Positions 11,371-26,521 of a DNA stretch of 64,000 bases are shown piece after piece. A program made the translations under genes and the position numbers. The stretch comes from Rhodamnia argentea (lineage: Eukaryota > Streptophyta > Magnoliopsida > Myrtales > Myrtaceae): positions 28,705,903 to 28,769,902 of the forward strand of contig NC_063152.1 in the NCBI RefSeq assembly GCF_020921035.1, read 5' to 3'. The notes below the pieces were generated by a model. It did no database searches. It was not told the DNA's origin and worked only from the letters and a program-made list of their open reading frames with translations. Each line of letters begins with the position of its first letter. Positions within the stretch are counted from its first letter, which is position 1.

Positions 11371-14282
11371 GAGGTGGCGCTGAAGAATCTGGAGACGGAG
11401 AAGCTGATGGCTCCAGCGGCAGAAACCGCTATAGCGGAGGAGAAGGTCGCCGCTCTTCCTCCGCCGGAGGAGAAGGTTCCCGAATCCAAAGCCGTCATAG
11501 TTGCCGATAGTGAGTGAAAAAACACACGCACACACCCTGAATTTCTTGTTCAGTTCTTTCTTGTAGTCTTTGAGTGAAATCAACATTGGGACAGAGGGCG
11601 TTTGAACATGTCTGTTGTACAAGAGATGACGATGTTCGTTGACGTCGATTTTCTGTAGACGTGTTTGTGTTTTTTTTTTTTTTTTCTCGCGCATGAAACC
11701 TCCATTTCCTTTTGCGGAAAACTTTATGAACTCGATCGTTTCATTTCCACTCAACTTTTCCTTGGACAATGCGGATGGTTCGATCCCTTCTGCAGCTTGG
11801 CTCCACGAGTTTTCATGGAATTTGGTGTGCGACTGATTTGGATAGTAGAGAGTGAGTTCAGGCAACGATCCTTGGCTGATGAAGTGAAGGGTCTTTCGAG
11901 TTCAGAGGAAAAGAATCGAGACAGAATTAGGAAAGGACAATGGGTCATGCTTTTTGACTTTTGTCTTAGGCACTGTTATGGATATGAAGATGCAGGACTG
12001 GGGTCCAACTCCTGCTCCTACTTTACCAAAGTTGGATACATATTGATTTTGCGTTCAATCATGCTTCGTTTTCTATTCTTCTCTTTCTGTGTCCTTTCTT
12101 TACTTTTCTTCTCTGGGAACAAAATGATTGTTGCAAGAACCCCAAGCATACGAATCTGAGCCCAATGTCCCGGATTCGGTTTGCGTTAATGAAACTATTC
12201 ACTCACCAGAAAAGAATGATTGTTGCATTCACTGTTCTTGGATGGTACTCTTTATTCCGGATATGGGACCTGATTACTTCCGATGAGGTTGAAAAGTCCG
12301 ATTGCTTGATCTAGTATTTTGATGACAATGTTTAGGTGGGGAAAACAGGTGCTTGTTAAGTAACAATCAATGTACTATTGTGAATTGTTGGAATAGATAA
12401 GTTGTGTTTCTATGTTCTTAGAACAGCATTCTTGATGTTTGAAAAGGCTATCTTACTATATTTAGAAGACTTGAGTAAGTGCCCTGGCATAACCCATTAT
12501 GTTGATACGGGTTTTAGCAAGAGTAACTTCCAGTCTGAGGTAGCTGTTGTTGGATCACTAGAGCACAGTCAAACACGATACGAGTGACTTCCATGTGGTT
12601 CTTTCTGGCATTGATCTGTAGAAAATGGTCGAAGCAAAAAAAAAATTGATAGAAGATGTCTGCACTGAAGCGGTATTTCTTTCACTAGGATCCAATTTTA
12701 TACTGTATCTCTCTTATTTTTCGTTCTTTTACTCTGACTTTTTGTAAGATGTATTCATGTGGATCACTGTCCATGCTTAGCAGCTGCTTGGTTCTGTTTC
12801 GATTTTGACAGAGGCACCAGATGCTGTGGTAAAGAAAATTTCTGGGGGATCAATTGACAGAGGTGAGACTTCAAAGGATCTTCTTGGAAGGATTTTTCGG
12901 TAATCACGGTGTTGGACGACCATCTTAATTGTTCCCCGATTTGAAACCATCTTTTTGCAATTGTTTCAATTTGAATGAGCCTATAGCCTTCCTTGGTTTA
13001 AATTGCAGAATAATGAAAGATATTTTAGTTTGCCATTGGCTGGCAACATTCTGTAGTAGAATACAAATGTCGACATTTATTTCACTGCTCTATGTTGTTG
13101 TTGCAGACGTCGCACTTGCCGAAGTTGAGAAAGAAAAGAGGATGTCATTTATCAAGGCATGGGAAGACAGTGAAAAAACAAAAGCAGAGAACAAGTAAGC
13201 TTGTCCAGGGTTTTTTTCTGGCCCTCGTTAGCATTGACAGAGTCAATATTATCTTATTATAAAATAGAAACAGAAGTTACAATTCATTGAGTTGTGCGTC
13301 TTAATCAGAAATGAACAATTATCACCTACAGTGGGAGTGGAGCAGTTAAAGAGAAAAACCATCGCCCTTACCCAGCTTTGATTTTCAGGCTTCAGGATCG
13401 ATATGATCAATTGCTTTCCTGTGAAGCTTGTCCCAACTTCCTAGTACTTGACAAGTTGACATGAAAGAGAGACGTTATTTGAAATGTGAAACACAGCCGT
13501 GTTTCAATTGCAAGAGATAGTGAAGACATCTTTTGGCTTAAATCTTGCTTTACATAGGAGGAAATTGGCATTTGGAAGTTGCTAAGTTATGCCTGAATTG
13601 TACTGCATGATCACAAATCTTCTCAGTAACCTGAATCGTCATGCACTGTACACTCTAGTTCGCAATAGGAAGAAACTAAAGTGATTTTCTGGGCTTTATT
13701 TGATGCTAATCTGCACTGCTTTAAACACTTACGTCAGAATTTGCTTAAAATGATGAACAGGGCCCAAAAAAAATTGTCGGCTGTTGCTACTTGGGAAAAC
13801 AGCAAGAAGGCAGCCGCTGAAGCAAAATTGAGGAAAATGGAGGTATTTTAAGTCCTAATGTCTTAAGTTTTGACGTGGAGGATTTTTCCTGTGTTATCTC
13901 GGGCCATTCCTCTCGAAATCTTTGTAACTAAATGGAGTTGTCAAATTTCTCCCCTGTATTACACGCAAAAATTATGAACCATTGAGCAATGTAGGTCGTT
14001 GATATCTGTCCCGCTTCACATGCATAAGAGGTATGAACAAAGTTGCAGTCCTGCAGATGCGATGCCTGACAATGTAATGCCTCGCAGGAACAACTGGAGA
14101 AGAAAAAGGCCGAATATGCAGAGAAAATGAAGAACAAGATCGGTCAAATCCACAAGGAAGCAGAAGAAAAGAAGGCAATGGTTGAAGCTAGACGAAAGGA
14201 AGAGATTCTTAAGGCAGAAGAAATGGCTGCAAAGCACCGTGCTACCGGGAACGTCCCGAAGAAGCTCGTCGGGTGCTTTTGA
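11365..14282 (+). CDS. remorin (plasma-membrane nanodomain protein)
   Basis: Five exons join in phase: 11365-11509, 12812-12862, 13107-13194, 13761-13842 and 14088-14282. They total 561 nt and encode 186 residues, typical for group 1 remorins. The N-terminal 60 residues are Ala/Glu/Pro-rich, as in Remorin_N. From about residue 65 (SGGSIDRDVALAEVEKEKR) to the end lies the Remorin_C coiled coil, with WEDSEKTKAENKAQKKLSAV and the Lys/Glu-rich stretch ending in GNVPKKLVGCF. The terminal Cys-Phe fits the C-terminal anchor that holds remorins at the inner plasma-membrane leaflet and may be S-acylated. The family organises sterol-rich nanodomains and affects plasmodesmata, immunity and symbiosis. 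Intron 1 is 1.3 kb, long for the gene. The ATG directly follows an AG microsatellite. The partner MYB gene downstream is convergent. Confidence 0.94.
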
Positions 14283-15137
14283 AGGCAATTTTGAACCATA
14301 GCAAGAGGCAGGGTGAAACGATTTTTTAGCTCTTGTGTGTCCCATTCACAGTTTGTTCAGTGTGTATAGTGAAAAATCAGAATGTTCATTTTCCACCAGT
14401 TGTAGCAGTCATATGTTTTGGTAAGGAAAAACTCTAATAGGACGACTTGGGCATTGTTCGAAAATGTTGATCCTACATCTCGGTAACAAAAACTATAGGG
14501 GGCTGTATTGGCGAGACTCAATCTAATAGCCTACCTATCGGGTGCCAATTAAAGAGAGAGTTTTCCCATGGGCTCACCATGGTTGATTCTACCATCATCT
14601 GAAATGAGTCCTCATAAGAGTATATTGCATGAGAATAATCGATGGACCAAGGGGATCAGAAGGGTTAAGCTTGAGGATAAACCGTCATTGTAGGCAGAAG
14701 AAAATCGAAAGATCCTACAGGGGTTCTCAATTTCCCAGAAGAGGCAATCAGCTATCAGACATTGAGCAAATTGAACCAACTTCACAAGACTTTAATCTGC
14801 CTGTTGGCTCAAATAAAAAAACAAATACAAAGACTTTAATCTGTACTAAACAAGAATTGCGAAGGCAAGCTTACATGTGCAATATAACGAACGAGAAGGG
14901 GTTCTGTTTCAACTTGGGTAAAAGACCAGCAGATCAGCTCTTCCAAAAGAGGCTTACTACATCAAATATACTTGATATGGGATTCTCTGCTTTCCTAATT
15001 GGGATGCCAAAACCAGATTAAAAGATCAACTAAAGAGGCTTGACATTCAGAATGTATAGAATGAATTCATACATGCAACACAAGGAAACGATCATGAAGG
15101 TTTGGTTCATGTGAAATAGAACGACACACTGGGTTTA
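14283..15137. other. 3' intergenic spacer between remorin and MYB genes
   Basis: Both flanking genes are transcribed toward this 0.85-kb spacer, so it holds both 3' untranslated regions. A 130-codon open frame at 14629-15021 has no recognisable domain. I see nothing else. Confidence 0.55.
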
Positions 15138-16715
15138 TTAAGCACTTCCTTCTGAGAAGCTCATGTCATTGTTGATTGGGAAACCAAATAGCATCTCTAT
15201 TCCAGTGTCTGTCGAACTGTCGAACTCGCTAGAGCAAGAGGATTCAGACGTGGCCAGGGCTTGATACTCTGCCTCGCTGCTCTTTCCATCTGCATCGATC
15301 TCATGATCATTTGGCGTTGAATCTGCATCTGCTCCGAGATATGCGGCGCCAATCTCTGTGGTGGCAACTGGTCTTGTTTCGCATTTAGCACGGGAAGAAG
15401 CTTGAGAAACTGGGCTGAGGCTCGCTCTTTTGCTTCTTCTATTGATGCTTTGAAACGACTCTCCAACTTCAGAATTCGAAATACCCAAGAAATAGTCCCG
15501 ATCGGATTTTTGCCATTGTGGCAGTGTGGAAAGCATCAACGTCTCCCTGGAGAACCTAGCCCCGGCTTCAAGCCTCGCACTCTCCCACTAAGCCATATGT
15601 CGGGTAATAGACGATGCAGGCAACTTTGTCATGGCCCCTTGAGGGGTATATGGTGCCTGGGTTAGTGGATCAAGACCCGTGGAGAGCAGATGCTTCTTCA
15701 GGTGGGTGTTCCATAAGTTCTTGATCTCACTGTCAGCTCGCCCAGGTAATTCAGCTGCAATTGCTGCCCACCTGAAATTCATAATACATGTTACAGATGA
15801 AAAACATCAATGTTTTAGAGAGAACACGCTAGCACAACTAGGAAAAGAGAAAAACAACTGGCAATGGATAAACAAACTATAAGCTCTTGGCATGACAACA
15901 TTGCTTCCTACTCTTCGTTAGACCTAAGCATGTCGAAATCACGCCCATGATCGCAAAATTACCGGTTTCCAAGAATCCTGTGAAGCTGTATGAGTATGAC
16001 AAGCTTTTCCTCCTGCAGAGAAATGGGGCCGTGTTTAATGTCCGGCCTCAGGTAGTTTGTCCACCAGAGCTGGTAACTCTTTCCACACCGGAGAAGACCT
16101 AGCAAACGCAGAGCTTTATTGTGGGCATGTGAAAGGTTTCATATCTCACATGCCCACTCTTGCATCTGGTAGAGTGAGCCAAATCAAGCAGAACATGGAC
16201 TGAATGATCTTAGAATTCCATTACTCGCTTACGGCGCGCGAAAACTAAAGTTAATAACCGAAAGCATGCACTAAACTTTTTCTGTGATTCATGTCTAAGC
16301 AGAGAGTGCTTACAATATTATGAACCTCAGCAAGAACGTAAGTGGCAGTTCAACCTTTTTGTGAACTACCAAAATAGGTTTTTTCATGTATCGTCCAACA
16401 CCAAACAGGACACAAATGTACATGGACAGAACCATAAAATAAGCATTTGGTTCTTGTAAGCAGAAACGTGATTCTCACTACATCTCCATGATGTTGTCTG
16501 GAAAATTTTTTGCTTAGAAGCAAATAATGCTCGTAATTGCAATAAAGGAAAGGAGCATAAACAGTTTTTTCACCTGCAAGCTTAGGCAGAGCACGCCAGC
16601 TTCCATGGTCATTCTTGCTGATGTAATCCATTAGAATCTGATCTTCCTCAGGACTCCAGGGCCCTTTCTTCAAGCCCTTCCTCTCGCAACATGGACTCCT
16701 ACCCAAAACGCTCAT
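15138..16715 (-). pseudogene. R2R3-MYB (MYB17/MIXTA type) with an in-frame premature stop
   Basis: Exons are 16715-16574, 16098-15963 and 15771-15138. Exons 1 to 3 encode both MYB repeats: [19 protein letters not shown] and [11 protein letters not shown] in R2, then [28 protein letters not shown] in R3. The frame runs to a TAG at 15590-15588 in the context RHMA-stop-WESARLEAGAR, where relatives carry glutamine. Beyond it the same frame stays open for about 150 codons to 15138, with family-typical DYFLG, NSEVGESF, SPVSQASS and FPINNDMSF. If made, the product is 153 residues: a DNA-binding domain without its C-terminal regulatory part. Two further oddities are visible. The usual MGRSPCC start reads LGRSPCC with a substitute ATG three codons upstream, and the R2 recognition helix reads GKSYQLWW instead of the usual GKSCRLRW. 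It is most likely a decaying gene, less likely a truncated competitor. Confidence 0.85.
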
Positions 16716-16924
16716 CCGAACGAAATTTGAAACTGTGAGGATTGCACAGGAAGTGAGCACAGTAATGCAGCCGGGGACAGGACTAGACTTATTATTTTCT
16801 AACTATGGAGAATGGAAAAGTACCAAAAAAATGTAGAAGATTATGTAACTTTTGTGGGGGTGGGGGGAGTATCAGCGGTTCTCAAGCCGTGCATGGAAAA
16901 TTTCAAATGCAGACTTGAAAGCAT

Positions 16925-17345
16925 GACCAAAATATTTTCATCTTTTTACATTTTTTTATTTTTTTTATTTTTTTCTCCTTTTTCTTTTTGTTTTTTGTTT
17001 TTTATTTTTGTTCCTCCTAGCCGGTGGCCGTGGGCTGGGGGGCTCGCCTCGGCCCGCCTAGGTGAGGCAACGCTAGCCAAATCGGGCGAGGCTAGCCTCA
17101 CGGCCGTCGGCAAGGGTAGCCCTCTCCAAATCGAGCGAGGGCCAGCCTTGCCTATGGCCGGCAAGGCCACCTAGCCCTTGTGGGTAACCAGCCACCAGCG
17201 AAAAAGACAAAAAATAAAAATAAAAAAGGAAAACAAAAATAAAAAAATGTAAAAAGAAAAAAACATTAGTTAAGCCCTTCTTTGAAATAATGAAAGTATT
17301 TCAGGCCCTTATTTAAAATAAGGTCCATTTTAGGTATTTATTTGA
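16925..17345. repeat. repeat with GC-rich core and mirrored A/T-rich flanks
   Basis: A T-rich left flank (TTTTTATTTT-type, about 16945-17012) and an A-rich right flank (AAAATAAAAA-type, about 17200-17262) are roughly inverted copies. They enclose a 180-bp GC-rich core with internal partial repeats of the type CTAGCC, AAATCG and GGCGAGG or GAGCGAGGG, in both orientations. The right edge contains the CTTATTTAAAATAAGG phrase also seen near 9640-10165. This looks like a small non-autonomous transposon; ends and target duplications are not resolved. Confidence 0.5.
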
Positions 17346-17439
17346 AATTTCCCTGCGTCCCGCCCCATCTACAAGAAATTGTGATTAATTAGATCATCAT
17401 TTGACCAAAAAAAGAAGAGGGAGAAAGCTGCTAAAACCA

Positions 17440-17745
17440 TAAAATATGCTCAATGTGACCCATTTATCATAATTTTTTTGTCGAAAAAACCTTAAATTTG
17501 TACCGATGTGGCACATTTACATCAAAATTTTTCTTATGACGTCAAAAATCCTAAACTTATATCTTTATGACACATACACCTCAAAATTTAGGATAAATGT
17601 GTCGCATGTCACAAAAAAAATAATTTGAGGTAAATGTTGTTGGAGATAGGGTTTGATCTTCTTTCACATGTGTCACATTGGTATAAGTTTAAGGTTTTTA
17701 GTGTCAAAAAAAAAAAACATTGGGTAAATGTGAGTTTTTTTTTAT
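17440..17745. mobile_element. foldback MITE-like element
   Basis: Long imperfect inverted arms are visible. The left arm at 17480-17515 contains AAAAAACCTTAAATTTGTAC then GATGTGGCACA. The right arm at 17668-17706 contains TGTGTCACATTGGTATAAGT then TTAAGGTTTTT. Outer arms with CCCATTTAT and GGGTAAATG extend the pairing on both sides, and an inner pair (AAATCCTAAAC and GTTTAGGATTT-like) continues it inward. It has no coding capacity. Its superfamily is unassigned because the ends and target-site duplication are not clear. Confidence 0.6.
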
Positions 17746-18076
17746 GTTCTAAGAGAGAGAGACAAAAGAGTCAAGAGACAGAAGCCACACAAAGTGGAGA
17801 GAGAAAGATGCAATGGAGATAATGCTGAATGCATTAACGGCCGACTCTTACAAAGATGGAGAAAGAGAGAGATTTATTGTCATGAGTCATTCATGACAAC
17901 GACTTTACACTTGTAATGCTAGACAGAGACAGAATACTTTCAAATCTTGGCACGTACAACTTTACGCGATCATGTGCCAATTTTGGGGATCCTTTTTTTT
18001 TTTTTTTTTTGTTGCCATAATATGAAGTGAAAACATGAAAAATTACAGGATCACTTGATCAATTCATCCACCTAGG

Positions 18077-18309
18077 CTTTGTTAAGATTTTTTTTTTTTT
18101 TTTTTTTTTTTGGTAAGGTAAGTATGTATTGATCTTCCAAAAAGCTAGGTACAAAGGAAACCGGACATAAGAACCATGAACTCGATATGGCACAACGGGT
18201 GACATAGGGAGTTCAACGGTGAACCGGCCGCAAAATACAACCGACGAACGGCGAACAAAGGAACTAAAGACATGACATGTAGAGCCACGCAAATGGACTT
18301 TGTTAAGAT
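18077..18309 (-). mobile_element. 5'-truncated LINE/SINE-type retroposon with 12-bp target-site duplication
   Basis: The direct repeat CTTTGTTAAGAT occurs at 18077-18088 and 18298-18309. Between them, read on the minus strand, lie about 186 bases of element sequence ending in ACTTACCTTACC, followed by a poly(A) tail (the T run at 18089-18111). The 3' terminus is identical to that of the insertion in TAD1 intron sequence at 7223-7255. The body has no clear protein similarity, so it is either the 3' untranslated end of a LINE or a SINE mobilised by one. Confidence 0.8.
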
Positions 18310-18545
18310 CTTTGTCCTTAGCCATGCCGAAAAAATTACAGTTTGCCTATAATCAAGCAGTCAAATACCCACACCTATTGCATCTTTTTCAATGTAGAAT
18401 GGACTAGTTCCCATGTAGCGGAAAATACAGAGATCCTCGCCGATACATCTCTTCGCGTAATGACTTAAGGTAGCTCGGCACGCAAAAGATTGCACATACT
18501 CGTTTTGTAAAGTAATGGAGGAAATAACACAGTATTTCCCCAAAC

Positions 18546-19795
18546 TTGGAAATTAGTACTTGTCTACCCTTAAACTTTCATTTTGTTAGAATTGATACTC
18601 CGTTATAATTTTCCGATAGCACTTGCAATGCACACTACTTTTGAGGAGTAAATATGTATATTCATCCCTTTTAGGAGTCTCTCTTTTACCACTTACTTCA
18701 GTGAAAAAAGAATGGAGAAACAAAATGAATTAACTAGAATATTATTGCCTAGAAATAATAAACTCCAATGGTATTATTTAAAAAAAAAAATAAATTGTTG
18801 AATTTGATTAAATGGTTAAGTATTACAAAAAATGTTTTTTTTTTTGGTCAAGAATTTGCATTTACTAACTCTTTGAATATATGAAACAATCTATATATAT
18901 AATGAGTAACCAATTCGGCATTTGAGTCTTTCCGGTTATTGAGGCCTTTTCTCCTTTTATTTAGTCTGTGTTTACTCCTTTTTCTAAAATACCCTTTTAG
19001 TCGCTTTAATGTCGCTATGTTTATCAAATTTCGTGGGGGGTTTTGCGTGATTTTCCCAAAACAATAGTTTAAAGAAGTACGGTTGAATCCAATATGCACT
19101 TCCTTTCCTCTTTTGGGAACGTCTCATTTAACAATTTCTTCAAACATCAAGAATAGAATCTGTAGCCAAAGTTTTGGAAATTAGTACTTGTCTACCCTTA
19201 AACTTTCATTTTGTTATAATTGATACTCCGTTATAATTTTCTGATAGCACTTGTAATGCACACTACTTTTGAGGAGTAAATATGTATATTCATCCCTTTT
19301 AGAAGTCTCTCTTTTACCACTTACTTCAGTGAAAAAAGAATGGAGAAACAAAATGAATTAACTAGAATATTATTACCTAGAAATAATAAATCCCAACGGT
19401 ATTATTAAAAAAAAGAAATTGTTGAATTTGATTAAATGGTTAAGTATTACAAAAAATGTTTTTTTTTTTGGTCAAGAATTTGCATTTACTAACTCTTTGA
19501 ATATATGAAACAACATATATATAATGAATAACCAATTCGTCATTTGAGTCTTTCCGGTTATTGAGGCCTTTTCTCATTTTATTTAGTCTGTGTTTACTCC
19601 TTTTTCTAAAATACCCTTTTAGTCGCTTTAATGTCGCTATGTTTATCAAATTTCGTGGGGGGTTTTGCGTGATTTTCCCAAAAAAATAGCTTAAAGAAGT
19701 ACGGTTGAATCCAATATGCACTTCCTTTCCTCTTTTGGGAACGTCTCATTTCACAATTTCTTCGAACATCAAGAATAGAATCTGTAGCCAAAGTT
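18546..19795. repeat. head-to-tail tandem duplication, unit about 625 bp
   Basis: Copy 1 spans about 18546-19172 and copy 2 about 19174-19795. Both run from GGAAATTAGTACTTGTCTAC to CTGTAGCCAAAGTT and differ by scattered substitutions and small indels, including different lengths of an A run and of a TATA run. The units abut with only a base or two between. Neither unit begins TG and ends CA, and no internal domain separates them, so this is a local segmental duplication and not an LTR pair. Short antisense open frames in both copies are incidental. Confidence 0.9.
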
Positions 19796-20728
19796 GTTCT
19801 GACCACTAATTCTAGGCCACAACAGCCTTCTTCTTCCCTTTTTCACCGTTCGTCGTTTCAACAGATGGACTGGTCAAAGTTCCGAAACTGGGCCAGTCAG
19901 CCCCCCTCGCGCTCTCAACTACATTCAAAATATAAATAGTCGGGCTCAGTTCATTTCGCAAAAAATAAAGAATCTAAAAAATATTATCTTAAAATTAATT
20001 ACTTGTGTAGCTTATGAAAATAAATGAACCGCATTTTTTCATCATTTATGAAAATATTCAGACATAAATTATTCTTAATAATGCAAATCCGATTTCTAAA
20101 TGGTATCCGATAGACCATTGAACCCCTGATTGCAAAAGGGAAAGCTCGGGTTTTCGGCTTATAATCACCTAAACCAAAACGGAACACAAGATGGATGTAT
20201 CAATTGGCTGAAAAGGAGAATCGGCCAATAAGCAGAGTAGGCCATGCCCATTATCCCCAGATTTGGAAGGAAGAGAAGATTACTGAAATACAGTCCTAAA
20301 GCTGATACAACCAAGACACAACCCAATCCAAATCCTCTTTTGATGGAAATGCAGGCATCTACTATTATAGTACTGGTTACAGCTCACTTTCATCTAGTTG
20401 TAATTCACATCCGAGGAGCAATGTCGACAACCGGCAACTCCAAACCCCACTCTTAGAGGCCAGAAGCCACTGATTACGGCAGGCAAACAAATAATCACAT
20501 CAGGCTAGAACAATCACAACTTAGTCCGGCCTGGTACATAGTCAAATACAAAGAAAGGGGACAACTATCCCAGAAGATGAGTTCGCCTACAAATCATCGT
20601 AACAGAAGAAGGTGAAGGTACGACTTTTGCTACACTAGCTAAGTTATCGAGGTCCATTTGCTACCTAGTGACACCGAGAAATGTTGGAAAGCATTAACTG
20701 AAAGCTTCTTTCTCCCTCTTAACGCTTT

Positions 20729-26521
<5,793 letters not shown>

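Larger units (their letters stand above)
16716..20728. other. 4-kb gene-free block packed with repeat relics
   Basis: No gene is visible between the MYB start and the 3' end of the CFIm25 gene. Instead there is a GC-core repeat at 16925-17345, a foldback element at about 17440-17745, a retroposon at 18089-18297 and a tandem duplication at 18546-19795. Between 19800 and 20728 I see only unremarkable A/T-rich DNA and the probable 3' untranslated region of CFIm25. Confidence 0.7.

Noticed and set aside
11320-11865. 181-codon antisense open frame over the remorin start
   Set aside because: It lies opposite remorin exon 1, includes the translated GA repeat (Ser-Leu runs) and has no domain.
18848-19721. 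Paired antisense frames translating alike in both halves of the duplication
   Set aside because: Their similarity follows from the DNA duplication; they contain no domain and start within non-conserved sequence.
18546-19795. Possible LTR pair
   Set aside because: The copies abut with no internal domain, lack TG...CA ends and primer sites, and show no target duplication; a tandem duplication explains them better.
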